DNA from: Puccinellia tenuiflora
Taxonomy: Eukaryota > Streptophyta > Magnoliopsida > Poales > Poaceae
Assembly (NCBI GenBank): GCA_012064385.1
Contig: QRDG01000416.1
Coordinates: forward strand, 372,001-436,000
DNA length: 64,000 nucleotides
Reading direction: 5' to 3'
The position numbers were made by a program, and so were the translations under genes. Below the pieces are notes generated by a model. The model made no database searches, was not told the DNA's origin, and saw nothing but the letters and a program-made list of their open reading frames with translations. Below are positions 1-11,531 of this stretch, piece by piece. How positions within the stretch are numbered: position 1 is the first letter of the stretch; the number at the start of each line of letters is the position of its first letter.

Positions 1-734
1 TGGCGTGGTCCTTAGGTCTTGATCCGCGAGGGAGCGGGGTCCCTCACGAGGCGTGTGCTGGATCCTGCCGATGGTGTGAAAGGGACGGGCCGCTGACAGC
101 TGGGATAGGGGACCCTGGTTCCCACAGTCCTGACAGGCATATAAAGGCGTTGGGACTAGGGTTTGCAGGAGGAAACCTATCTGACTAAGTTACAAAGTTC
201 TTTATGAATCTGGCTTAGGCCTTGCCTTGGAACCTAAGTCGACTACAGAGCAGGCCACCTTCTGGAACCTTCCATTAGCTGGATGGGCCTCTTGTGCTTC
301 ATCATACTAGGCCGCCCGATAAGACGGATTGGCTTACCACCACTGTGGGCCACCCTGGTATGCTGGCTTTTAGTCTCCTTCTGAAGGTACCTGTTCGACA
401 TATCCCCAACACAGTCCGTCCCACCTATTGGACGGTCCGCCAACATCCTTGATGTTTATCTTATGAGAAGTGTTAATTTTATATTGGGCTTATCGATAAA
501 TTTTTTGGGTGTTGGCAAAGTAGCATTGGTCATAATAGAAATTCATGAAGGATTATAATAAAGAAGAGATTCATTACAAATATATTACCTTGGACATCTT
601 TTATGCTTGTGAAATCCCTAGCTTCATATTTCTTCATCATAAAGTGTTAAGAGTAACAAGGAAGACATGGTAATTCTTTTATGATTGATCTTATTGCTTA
701 TGTATATTTACCATGTATCCCTCAACATTATCTG
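1..734. repeat. Unclassified repetitive DNA at window edge
   Basis: No convincing gene is visible. A TATA-like stretch (CATATAAAG, about 137-145) followed by a short leader-like sequence resembles an LTR promoter, but no LTR ends can be set because the left side is outside the window. Short ORFs here have no recognisable domain. The stretch after about 450 is AT-rich and grades into gypsy interior sequence. Confidence 0.35.
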
Positions 735-941
735 TTGTTATAAAGCCTTTTGCTAGCCAAAGCCTTGTACTGAGCGGGATTACTGCTCGTGCATCCTTCT
801 CTTTAGTCCAAAATCTTCCACAAGTATCCACCATACCTTCCTATATATGGTATCTATTGCCATGACAAATAAATTCTTCATGTGCTATCTGCAAACCATC
901 AAAAATATCCTTTTGTGTCTCGCTTTTAGCTCATGAGGAAG
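735..941 (+). repeat. Athila-like gypsy 3' interior fragment
   Basis: This stretch is clearly similar to 44035-44245, which lies in the 3' interior of the Athila-like element at 40031-48028. Both contain the 'tactgagagggaat...ctcgtgcatcc' type segment, the 'ccaccatacct' segment and end in 'ctcatgaggaag'. It is a non-coding remnant, cut at 941/942 by an antisense LTR. Confidence 0.6.
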
Positions 942-2008
942 TGATTGGTGGTGGTGATAGCATTGGTGGTACCCCAAGCGAAGGTGTGGATGTAGCAAGT
1001 AGCAGTTTCCCCTCGGTTAAGAACCAACGTTTAATCGAACTAGTAGGACTTTGAAATCAACAACGAGGTGTGCCCGTCAACAATCTCTGGCGCTTAACCG
1101 TTGACGGACGTGGACCTATACACACTCAAACAATTACTTTGCCCCCAATAACAGGAAGGTTGTCAATCTTCCCGGTCTGCTAAAAACAAAGCGGTTAAAA
1201 CATATGGTGAAGTGAATGAAATATGGAAACGGACCAGCGAGCAAGTGATTATGAGAAGCAAGTAAACGGTGTTGTAATCAATGGAAAAAGATGGACCGGG
1301 GGCCATGGGTTCACTAGTGGTGTCTCTTTTTATAAAATAAAATACTCATATGATGGATAAACAAATTACAGCTAGGCAATTGACAAGATTATGACACAAA
1401 CTTAATCTAGTCAAATCAAAGATTTCATGGTAATATTCATGTAGGAATCACAACAAATAACAAAGACCGTCATCCAACTACATCTTTGTCTAAAAAGTCC
1501 ACCTAGGGATCGTTATCGAGCCTGTCACCCATCGGTATTAAGTTGCAAGCAACAGACAATTGCATTAAGTAAAGTGCATGATGTAAACAATATTTATAAT
1601 CATGAAGACATAAACACCGCTGTTTTACCCTTATTAGCAACGGCACACCCTCGGCTTTACATGTTTCTATCACTCAAGCGCTAGCACAAAAGGGGGCAAT
1701 AACCTACCATCTAGCATAAATACTCTCTCTTGGAGATACAAGCAATCACTTGGCCAAAGTAACTACACACATTAGAGAGCATGCAAGAACATAAATTAAC
1801 ATATAAGAACTATGCACAATCTGATCATAACTTCATAATCCATCGGATCCCAGCAAACACATCATATAACATTACAATAGTCGATCTTGATCATGTTAGG
1901 AAGCTCACAAGATCATAAACAATGAGGCACAAGGGACAGAAACAACCATCTAGATACTGCCATGGACCCGTAGTCCAAGGTGGAACTACTCACGCATCAT
2001 CCCGGTGG
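942..2008 (-). repeat. Antisense gypsy LTR, 3' half
   Basis: Read on the minus strand, this matches the second half of the sense LTR at 2014-3598, for example 1465-1515 against 3040-3090. It continues at 3604-3751 after the inserted solo LTR, so the two blocks were once one LTR. Its own 5' portion is missing at about 3751. Confidence 0.75.
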
Positions 2009-2013
2009 AAGGC

Positions 2014-3598
2014 TAATACGTGTCAAACGTATCTATAATTTTTTATTGTTCAATGCTAGTTATATGCCATTGTTACATGTTTTTACTATCTTATTACAAC
2101 ATTTTTAGGTTTTTTGTCGGACTAACCTATTGACAAGATGCCCAGTGCCAGTTCACTGTTTTTTATTGTTTTCTATTTCAGAAAAGTTATTTATGGAAAT
2201 ATTCTCGGAATTGGACGAAACTTTTTGGGGATTTTTTATTCGACGAGATACAGACGTGGACCAAAGGGGACCTGGAGGGGCCACCCACAGGCTAGGGGCG
2301 ACCCCAGCCGCGGCCAAAGGTGGGGCTGCGGCCAGGACCCGCCCCTGGGCCTGGAGGCTACCCTCGACACCTATAAAAACCCTTTTGACCTAAAACCGAA
2401 GGGACGACGATTATTTTCCAGAAACACGACCCGACGCCGCCGCCTTCTCGAAACCTACTTCGGGGAGATTCTGAAGCTGCTCCCGGCACGCTGCCGGAGG
2501 GGAGATTGATCCCGGAGGGCTCTTCATCGCCATGCCTTCAACTGGGATGAAGTGTGAGTAGTTCCACCTTGGACTACGGGTCCATGGCAGATTGGCAGTA
2601 GCTAGATGGTTGTCTCTCTCCCTTGTGCTTCATGTTTATGATCTTGTGAGCTGCCCTACATGATCAAGATCGACTATTTGTAATGCTTTATGATGTGTTT
2701 GTTGGGATCCGATGGATTATGAAGTTATGATCAGATTGTGCATGGTTCATAGTTATTAATTTATGTTCTTGCATGATCTCCGATGTGTGTAGTTGCTTTG
2801 GCCAAGTGATTGCTTATGTCTCTAAGAGAGAGTATTTATGCTAGATAGTTGGTTCATGACCCCTCTTGTGCCTGGGCACGAGTGAAAGGATGAGGGTGTG
2901 TTGTTGCGACTAAGGGTAAAACAGCGGTGTTTATGTCCACGTGATTATAAACGTTGCTTACTTTATACGCTTTACTTAATGCAATTATCTGTCGCTCGCG
3001 ACTTAATACCGATGGGTGATAGGCTGGATAGCGATCCCTAGGTGGACTTTTTTAGACAAAGATGCAGCTGGATGGCGGTCTTTGTTTCTTGTTGTGATGC
3101 CTACATGAATATTACCATGAACACTTTGATATAGCTAGATTAAGTTTGCGTCATAATTCTGTCAATTGCCCACCTATAATTTGTTTACCATTCATATGAG
3201 TGTTTTAATTATTGGAGAGACACCACTAGTGAACCCATGGCCCCCGGTCCATCTTTTTACATTGTTTACAACCTCATTTACTTGCTTTTCATAATCACTT
3301 GCTCACTGGTCCGTTTTCATAAATCATTTCACTACACTATACGTTTAACCGCTTTGTTTTCAGCAGACCGGGAAGATTGACAACCTTCCTTCCGTTGGGG
3401 GCAAAGTATTTTGTTTGAGTGTGTGCATGTCCACGTTCGTTGACGATTAAGCGCCAGAGATCGTTGACGAGCACCTCGTTGTTGATTTCAAAGTCCTACT
3501 GGTTCGATTAAACCTTGGTTCTTCATTATGGGGAAAACTGCTACTCGCTACATCCACGCCTTCGCTTGAGGCACCACCCAACTATATTATCACCATCA
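2014..3598 (+). mobile_element. Solo LTR, Athila-like gypsy, with 5-bp TSD
   Basis: A complete LTR of 1585 bp starts TAATACGTGTCAAACG (a mutated TG end) and ends ACCATCA. It is flanked by the identical 5-bp duplication AAGGC at 2009-2013 and 3599-3603. No primer-binding site, interior or second LTR follows, so it is a solo LTR left by LTR-LTR recombination. A CTATAAAAAC TATA motif lies near 2371. The element sits inside an older LTR of the same family in opposite orientation, giving a long inverted repeat. Confidence 0.85.
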
Positions 3599-3603
3599 AA
3601 GGC

Positions 3604-3751
3604 ATGGCAATGAAGAGCCCTCCGGGATCGATCTCCCCTCCAGCAGGGTGCCGGTATCAGCTTCAGAATCACCCCGAATTAGGTTTGAGATGGCGGCGGC
3701 TTCAGTACGATTTCATGGAAAATAATGGCCGCCCTGACGGAATTAGGTTTA
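3604..3751 (-). repeat. Antisense gypsy LTR, remaining 5'-side piece
   Basis: The reverse complement of this block matches 2400-2535 of the solo LTR. It continues the antisense LTR of 942-2008 across the AAGGC insertion site and ends where the Helitron terminus begins. Confidence 0.75.
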
Positions 3752-3752
3752 A

Positions 3753-6209
3753 CTAGCTGGGTGACCCGCGCATTTGCGCGGCTAGATTCCTTGTGAATTT
3801 TATCTTCGGGAATGTTTTCTCTACCAATTGTATGATCTCACACTTAACTTTTATTCCGTTTGAACTCACAACTATCTATACGTCATATAAGTAGATTGTA
3901 GTCGCAGGCTCGAGGAGCCATGATCTGATAATAAAGTGCATTATATTGTTGATACAATGGTATATGAATATGAAATATGGATGCAAATCCATATATAGAC
4001 TTTCATGGAAATGTCCATATTTTCATTTTTGCTCCTCCTTTTCGTCTCTCTTTTGTGTCCCTGGACCAATATTTTTTGAGAATTCCCAATGAAGAATTAG
4101 ATCTAAAATAAGACTTTTATTTAAACCATTTTTCTATTCATCGATGCAGATCGATTCTTAATTATCTTTATTAGTTAATGCAATATATCCGGCTTAGCGT
4201 CCTATGCATCCAGGCATGCTCATCTAAATTACCTTGACCGGTTATTGCCCGCTCTTATTGTGCTCGGTTTTTTAATCAACTTGTAATTTTTATGTATTTT
4301 TCAATAGTGAATCCATACCACAAGAAGTGGCCTATCTCATTTGTTTCTTATTTCAAAAACCATACAGAAAGTATATTTTTATCCGCCGGCCTGTTATGAA
4401 TTTTAGATCCTTCCTATATACACTTATTGTTGTTCTTAACAACCATGAGTTGTATTACTATGGATTTTGATAAAATATTTGACACATCTGCCCCGATTAT
4501 ATCTATACCCCTATTACTGGCGAATTTGTTTTCATCCCGTGTTAATAATGTACTATAGTTTCTTGAAAAAGATCAGTTTGTTTACATTATTATTATCTAG
4601 ATCGACCTGAAACAATCCATTCTAGAAATATATCTCTTTGATCCAATGGGAATGTGTTGCCTTTTTTTACTATTGGCATACTATAACAACTGGTGGTCAG
4701 ATTAATCTAAAAAAAGGGTTGCTAGATGCCTAGGTCCATATATCTCATTATGGAATAGGCGTATGTGATGAATTTCATTCTTTATTGTCTTATAATTTCC
4801 TCATATCACACCATGCTGGGTGTGCATTTTTTTCCTAGGCGTCCTCAAATGTGGTGCCTTCTTTTCATATGAACAACTGAATGATAGAATAATGTAATCA
4901 AGTGCAGAAATTCACTTTGAACCCGATCTCACATGCTCCTGCTCAAATTAAAAAAAAGGAAAAAATAGTAAAACATGTAAAACAATCTGAAATTTTTTGG
5001 TGATGAACATATACATATTTTATACATACGTGCCAAATTTCGTGACGAAATGACATTTCTGTTACTCTGTGCAAAAAAGATAAAATCCCTGTTCTGAAAA
5101 CATATTTTTTAGATCTCATTTTGGTCATTGGATTTGTCTTTTTTGCACAGGGAAGAAAAAATATTATTTGCTCACGAAATTTTACATAAATGTAAAAGAC
5201 ATGTATATGTTCATCACTAAAAAAAAAAACAGATTTTTTTGACATGTTTTACTATTTTCGATTTTTTTTAAATTGCCAGGAGGAGGTGAGCTCGGGAGCC
5301 AAAACGCCTTTACCAGTGCAGTGCGGTTCTTCTTTTACCTATGGGGCATGTGTCGACTTCTTACCTAGAACTAATTACTATGTGTTCTATACATGAATCT
5401 AGAACCTCTTGCATATGTATGCCTTCAGCCTTCACTGAATCATCCTGATGAAAAAATAGAGTGCATGAGGAGAAGACGTAACCTGCATGAATCATCGGAA
5501 AATAATCAAGTCCAGCTGATGCAAACTGCATGCCGGCCGGGTCCAAATCATGTATTGCCATCGGGTGCGACATCGGTCGGCAGGTCGCCACCGATTCAAA
5601 CAGCCGTATGGGCTTCAGACCTCGTCGCTTCTTGCTAGATAAGACTCAGGGCACCTTCGTTGGAACACGATCACGGTCGTCGCCTCGAGCGCGGAGTGTT
5701 GCCGTCGCTTGCGTGACAGCGGCCGTACGGTGCGTCACCGCGCGCGGTATGCAGACTCGCCGGCCGGCATGATCGCATAAGGACGGTGACTGCCGGGATT
5801 TTGCACATGTTATACACAGATCCTTTAGCCCATGACATGACTGGATGGCGATACATATCCTCGTGCCCGCGCGAAGTGCACGACCAAGTCCTCTCGATTC
5901 GGATCTGCCAGAAGCTGTCCTTTGTGTTGATGCGGCGGCGGCAGCAGCGGCGGCCGGCATGTGCCGATTTGACACATGAAGAGGATGCATGCCTTGGTGT
6001 TTGTTAATTCCAGGAAGTTAAAAGCCAATCTACATAAGCTGGACAACATCGCTAGGTCTCCTTTTATTTCGCATTTTGGACTCGAATCGTTACGTGTCCT
6101 TCTAATAAATTTTACTTGTAAATCTGAACCGCTCCTTCTCCTCGTGAAATCTATGTTTAATCTGAGCCGTCATTTGTCTTCTATTTTAATTATATAATAG
6201 ATAGATAGA
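3753..6209 (-). mobile_element. Non-autonomous Helitron
   Basis: On the minus strand the 3' end has the Helitron hallmark: hairpin CCGCGC-aaat-GCGCGG (3766-3781), a 9-nt spacer, then CTAG (3753-3756) followed by host T. The other end reads TCTATCTATCTATTATA on the minus strand, a typical 5'-TC Helitron start, preceded by host A at 6210 (minus-strand reading). The exact 5' base is ambiguous because of a tandem ATAG run. There is no Rep/helicase ORF. The interior holds a foldback repeat (4921-5296) and a GC-rich block (about 5490-6010) that may be captured host sequence, not identified. Confidence 0.7.
4921..5296. mobile_element. Foldback/MITE-like inverted repeat
   Basis: The left arm (about 4922-5010) and right arm (about 5200-5296) are imperfect inverted copies roughly 90 bp long. 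Outer ends read CCCGATCTCACATGCTCCTG and, on the opposite strand, CCCGAGCTCACCTCCTCCTG. The AT-rich arms would form a long hairpin. No clear target-site duplication was found, so the superfamily is not assigned. A 100-residue ORF inside is a shadow of the repeat. Confidence 0.6.
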
Positions 6210-6210
6210 T

Positions 6211-6765
6211 GTGATTTTATAGACGTCGGAGGGTACGAAATAATGGCTATGATTACTCTCCACATAAGCATAATCCTTCTCGTTAATAGTAGTAGAAGTA
6301 AAACTATCATAGCCATCATTGTAATCATCATAAATAGGAGGCATAGTATCATCAAAGCAAATTTTCTCCTCCAAACTTGGGGGACTAAAAAGATTATATT
6401 CATCAAAACCGACCTCCCCAAGCTTAAAGTTTTTCATAGCATTAGCCATAACGGTGTTCAAAGAATGCATACTAATGACATCGCTAGTAGCATGCATATA
6501 GAGTTCCATAGGCTTTCTAATTTTTCTTCAAACACTTCATATCCTAATTCAAGATAAATTTTATAAAGCTCTCTAATTTTTCTGTTGTTTTCTTTCATAA
6601 GCCAAACTAGTAAAATAAAAACAAGAAACAAAAAGATATAATTGAAAGATCTAAAGAAGATACCTTCAAGCACTTAACTCCTCAACAACTACGCCACAAG
6701 GAGCTTATGGCATATTGAACGAAAAAGTGAGTACCGCTTATCTTTCCTCCCCGGCAACGGTGACA
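6211..6765 (-). pseudogene. Gypsy (Athila/Sabrina-like) interior, gag-region remnant
   Basis: On the minus strand 6186-6509 is an open frame rich in Asp/Tyr, of the type found after gag in Triticeae Athila-like elements (residues such as KLGEVGFDEYNLFSPPSLEE). Its last codons run into the Helitron boundary. At 6749-6765 is a decayed primer-binding site matching plant tRNA-Asp at 15 of 17 positions. The interior is truncated by the Helitron at 6209. Confidence 0.55.
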
Positions 6766-6778
6766 GAAAAGAGCTTGA

Positions 6779-8911
6779 TGTCTACTACACGCTTCTATTC
6801 TTGTATACTCTGTTGGGCCTCCAAGCGCAGAGGTTTGTAAGACAGCAGCAAATTTCTCTTAAGTGAGTGACCAAAGGTTTAGCGAACATAGGGAGGCATA
6901 AGTTGAACGTATTCCTCTTAAGAAATTCTGCAATCAAGATACCGGAAGTCTCTTGTGTCCCCAACACACGTAATACAATTGTCAGTTGTATAGTTGCACT
7001 AGTTCGGTGAAGAGATGATAAAATACGGGTAATATGGATGGTAAAACAAGATTTTGTAATTCTGTAATAAAAATGGCATGAAGCAAACAAGTGGCAAAAG
7101 TGACTAAAAATGATGTTACGATGGTTGGAAATAAGTTCTAGGCTTCATACTTTCACTAGCGACTACTCTTAACATCATTAACATAATTAAACACATGATA
7201 TTTCTTCCAAAAGCATGTAAGGTAGACGTTACTCGGAGATTATTTTTTTGTGGATCAAAATAGGATGAGAATTGCGTAGGTTACAAAAGCACACCTTAAA
7301 GTTCGTATTCCATATTTAGGGATACTACACGCTGTCACTTTCAGCATATAAAGATAGTACTAACTAGGGGTGTAAACGGATAGGATAATTTCCGCACCGA
7401 ATCCTATTTCGAAACCGTTTTAAGCAATCCATATCCGGTTTGAAGAAATCCGACGGATAAGGATATCCGATTCCGAATTTCACACCGGATACGGTATAGG
7501 ATATGGTATGAAAAATAGTCCCGAATATGGATTATCCGAAAATTTAATAGGATTATCCGATGATTTTAATCCGAATAATTCGATTTTCTACCGAAACGTC
7601 TAACCTAATAGAACATAATTAACAGTTAGTGAGTTATAAATTTCGTCTATTAAATAAAAACTCACTTACATAGTGATTGTTACGACTATGTAGTACAACT
7701 TTGTTAGGATATTAGCATATTAAACTACTATTTTTGGTTGTATGGTTCGCCGATGCACTTATACGCGTACATATCCGATTAAATTTTTTCCATCCCGAAT
7801 CCGCTCCGTTCCGCCCCCGAATCCGTGATATGATATATCCGACCCCGAATCCGTAACCGGTCATTATCCGTTCCGCTCCGAATCCGATGAAAAAATATGG
7901 TATAGGATATGGTAACGACAAAATCCGATCCGTTTACATCCCTAGTACTAACAAACACCACAATAAATCTCATGAAAAGTCTATTTCTAATACATCCACG
8001 ACACCCACGCTATCACTTTGGCACCATGGAGATTGTACTATAAAACACAGGACTCAAGGGACCTCAATTCAATTATTCAATCCAACAAGAAGAACAAACT
8101 TATGACAAAAATTCCTCTAATCTATTATCCATAGGGTCAAACACGGTACCCCGCACTGTCACTGTGGCACCGTGATCACAACGGTTACTCCGGAAATTAT
8201 ACTAGATATCATCAATTGAGCAACATCGTATCTATTACATAAAGAAGGGGGAAACATCATATGAATACAACCAGATTAACAATGCTCATGATCACAACAA
8301 GATAACATCATGGGAGAGAGATAACCACATAGCTAGTTGTACAAGCTTCAGCCCCGATGATGGACTACTCCCGCTTCATCATAGGAGGCAGCAACGTCGA
8401 TGAAGATGGCTCCGGAGGTCGATCCACGTCCCGGCAGGGTGCCGAGACAGGAACTTATGTCTCTCGAATTAGTGTTTTCGATGGCGGCGGAGCTCTGTTG
8501 CATTTCTAGAAAAATCCTCCGGGGTTAGGATTTTCTCGTCATGACGAATATGTAGTCCAAAGGGTGGCTCCGGGAGGTCTTCAAGGGCCAAGGGCGGCCT
8601 GGTCCCGCGACCCCCTATAGGCTGCGGCTGCACCCCGCCCAGGGTGTTCTGGCTCTCCCCTGGACCTTCCCTTCTGGCTCCTGGAGTTTTCCGATGAATT
8701 AGAATTTCTGTAAATTTTTCATATCTTTCTGAGCACTTTCATTTTTGGGCATTTTCTGCAACGCACAGACAAAATAGACATAAACTGGCACTGGGAAACT
8801 TGTTAATAGGTTATTCCAGAAAATTCTATGAAACCATAGTAAAAATATGTAACAATGGTATAAAACAAGCATGGAACGATCAAATATTATAGATACGTTT
8901 GACACATATCA
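6779..8911 (-). repeat. Antisense gypsy LTR split by a MITE
   Basis: The minus-strand LTR appears to start TGATATGTGTCAAACG at 8911 and to end GTGTAGTAGACA at 6779, just before the decayed primer-binding site. Subtracting the 580-bp hAT element and its 8-bp duplication leaves about 1.55 kb, the size of the related LTRs at 2014 and 40031. That the two flanks belong to one LTR is an inference from the length and the neighbouring PBS; the middle is too diverged to align by eye. Confidence 0.5.
7365..7944. mobile_element. hAT-type MITE with 8-bp TSD
   Basis: Terminal inverted repeats are TAGGGGTGTAAACGGAT at the left and its near-complement ATCCGTTTACATCCCTA at the right. They are flanked by a perfect 8-bp duplication GTACTAAC at 7357-7364 and 7945-7952. 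Length is 580 bp. The interior has degenerate repeats of 'ccgaatccga' and 'ggatatggta' and no transposase. Confidence 0.88.
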
Positions 8912-10445
8912 CCTCCCGACGCCCCCTTTGCGTATATCTTTGCCCTAACCTAAAAACATCGTGGGGATTTTTCGCATTATTTTTCCATCACCGCCTCGGT
9001 GGCGGAAACCAGATAGAGAGAAAAAGACTTCCGACAGGAATAATCCTGCCGGGAAAATTCCCTCCTGAAGGGGGAAATTGTCGCCATCATCATCGTCATC
9101 ATGCCGGGCGATATCATGATCATCATCACCATCATCTCCACCGGAAGCGCCATCTCTACCTTCACCTCCACTCCATCCGGTTGTTCGATCTTGAGTTGTA
9201 ACTCGTATCTATTGTAGAGAGTAACTTTATCGGTGTTGATTACCCTTTATAGTTGATGCTATTGAGTTTTATCGGTAAAACATTGTTATGACCAGAATGT
9301 TCATCATATATTCATCATCTCTGATCATGATCCATATGTTGTCTCATAAGTAGTTTGTTTAGTTCTTGAGGACATGGAAAAAGTCTTATTATTAATAGTC
9401 ATGTTAAATTACGTAACGTCTAATGGTTTGATATTTAAATTGTGGTGTTATTTCTCTAAGTGTCATGACCATCGATTACATGGTACTTAACCTTTGTGGT
9501 CCTAGGGAAATGCATCGTATGTTGGTTTGCTTATGCTAGGTTGTCAGAGTGACAGAACCCCAGTTTGTAAACTGGTGTACAAGGGAGTATAGGATCTTAG
9601 AGTTTAAGATTGTGGATAGATTTATCTTAATTACTTTCTTGTATCTATTGACGCTTGTAAGGGGCATAATCACAAGAGTGTATGAGTCCAATTATGGGCA
9701 ATATGCTAGTTTAGGTTCACCCACACAACACTTATCAAAACAATGAAAATTAATCAGTGGCATGTGACGTAAGTAACTTGATAATATTCCCGTCTGTTCT
9801 CAAGAATGTTTTAATCATCATGAGTATTCATGGATACCTTCTAATGTTCCAATCATAAGTATGTGTAATCACAAGTAGTTGAGAGCATGTTAGCAATAGC
9901 CTTTCCCACATAAAAACTGCAATAGACGATGATGAAGCTTGTAACTTCACTAATTATTTACGGACAATTTTGTCACACGTTCCACCATTGTTCCACACTC
10001 ATGGTTGTCTTACTTTATATTTATTTATTGTTGCATCAACTAACTTTTATATTCTTGTTCTTTATTATCTTGCAAACCTATCCTTTCACACCCGTAATGT
10101 TTCTCTAGTATTAGTTTAAAGATGAAGTAAACGTTTGGTATGCATATGGTTGTATTAGTGGTCAATAGAACTTGAGAGTTTATTAATCCTACCTTTAGCT
10201 ACTCATTAGGTTTGACACTCTTATAATCGAAAAGGTACAAACGATCCCCTACATTTGTGTGTTATTATCATCTTATCCTTGAGAAAATTGCGTTTACTAA
10301 AATGTTACGAATTCACCCATTTGCTAGCTCAACTTGTCAGGGTCTTAAGACAACTTCTATACCGGTTTTTGAGCAAAAGATGCATGTCTCAACCTGGATG
10401 AGCTCGTGGACTTTTTTTGAGGGTGGCTCGTGGATATCTTGACTG
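8912..10445 (+). repeat. Diverged gypsy LTR (Sabrina/Wham-like), sense
   Basis: The order of segments (CCGGGAAAATTCCCTCC..., a CAT/CAC-rich leader, 'gttgattaccc', 'gaggacatgg', 'gtgacagaacccc') is that of Triticeae Sabrina/Wham-type gypsy LTRs as I remember them. It is old and diverged; the ends are not fixed. A run of CAT/CAC codon-like repeats at 9083-9145 encodes nothing recognisable. Confidence 0.45.
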
Positions 10446-11000
10446 TATGGAGTTTTGAGGTTCATTCATCCCTAAAAGCTTCTTTTTCGATGTTTCCTAT
10501 TCTACGCCCGCTATGCGGGTTAGCGCGGAAACGCGTACCCATCCAACACTAAATCGGGTGTTAGTGGGCCGGCCCAGGATGTGATGTTTCCTGGTTTTTT
10601 CCGGTTTTGGGAAGCTTCTTAAACATTTTTCAAATTCATGAACATTTTTTCATGAAACATTTTCAAATCGACGAACCATTTTCAAATTCGTGAAAATGGT
10701 TCAGATTTTTTTAAAAAATGTTTAGATTAAAAACTTTCAAAATTTTAATAATCTGTGAACATTTTTATTTTACCAACAAGTTTCAAAATTACGAGGTTTT
10801 CTCTAAACCAGCAACAAAAAAAAACGAAAAAACATAGCTATGAAAGGGAGTACGTGCGACTAGACTGGGCCGGCCCACTGGAGCGCTTCCACGCGAGCGT
10901 CGGGTGAAGCGCTGAATAGGAGCTCCCCTGGCTGGGGTGCCAGCGTGGGCTTGGTAGCCTGCTAGACTACGGAAAGGCCTTTATTGGGTCGTATTTTCTT
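10446..11000. repeat. MULE-like or unclassified TIR repeat
   Basis: A 15-bp segment AGTGGGCCGGCCCAG (10563-10577) and its inverted copy CTGGGCCGGCCCACT (10865-10879) bracket an AT-rich interior built of 'tttttcaaattcatgaac' style repeats common in wheat DNA transposons. No target duplication was found. No gene is seen here. Confidence 0.4.
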
Positions 11001-11008
11001 GCGTCGAG

Positions 11009-11391
11009 TATAGGTGGCCAAATGGGCCGTGTCAAACGGGCCGGCCCGAGGCATAACTTTTTTGGTCCGGCCCAAACACGGCACGGAACGGTGCCTAACG
11101 GGCCGCGACACGGCACGGGCCCGGGGCACGCGGGCCAGCCCGGTACGGCACAATTAGCGTTTTTCTAATCTATTTTAGGCCGTTTTTGGACCATATTAAT
11201 ACCGGTGGGCCGTAATCATGCTGACGGGTCGTGCCTAAAACCGGCCCGCCGGGCCGCATTCGTGCCGACGGGCCGTGCCGAAGATGATGGTGAGGCACGT
11301 GGGCTGACCCGGCACAGCACGATTAACAATCGTGCCTAGCGGGCCGTGCCGCCGCGGGTCCGTGCCGTGCCGGCCGGTTTGGCCACCTATA
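11009..11391. mobile_element. hAT-type MITE upstream of CHMP7-like gene
   Basis: The element starts TATAGGTGGCCAAA and ends with its inverted copy (GGCCACCTATA). It is flanked by a perfect 8-bp duplication GCGTCGAG at 11001-11008 and 11392-11399, diagnostic of hAT insertion. It is 383 bp, GC-rich, and made of repeated 'cgggccgtgcc'-like units. It lies 140 bp before the start codon of the next gene, so it occupies the core promoter or 5' leader. Confidence 0.9.
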
Positions 11392-11531
11392 GCGTCGAGC
11401 CACGAATTGGTCGTCACGGCTCAACTGAATCGCTCCGTCGTTTCTTGTTCTCCTTGCTCTCTTCCGACCTCTTTTGCAGTTCGTTCCGCTTACCGGCGAG
11501 ACCACGGTCGCGGAGGCGCCGGCGTTTGCTT

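Noticed and set aside
9083..9145. CAT/CAC repeat reading as a poly-His tract
   Set aside because: Simple-sequence leader of a decayed gypsy LTR, no coding evidence.
11346..11531. In-frame upstream ATG extending the CHMP7-like protein by 62 residues
   Set aside because: It lies inside the hAT MITE and encodes Arg/Pro-rich sequence unlike the family; ATG 11532 gives the expected N-terminus.
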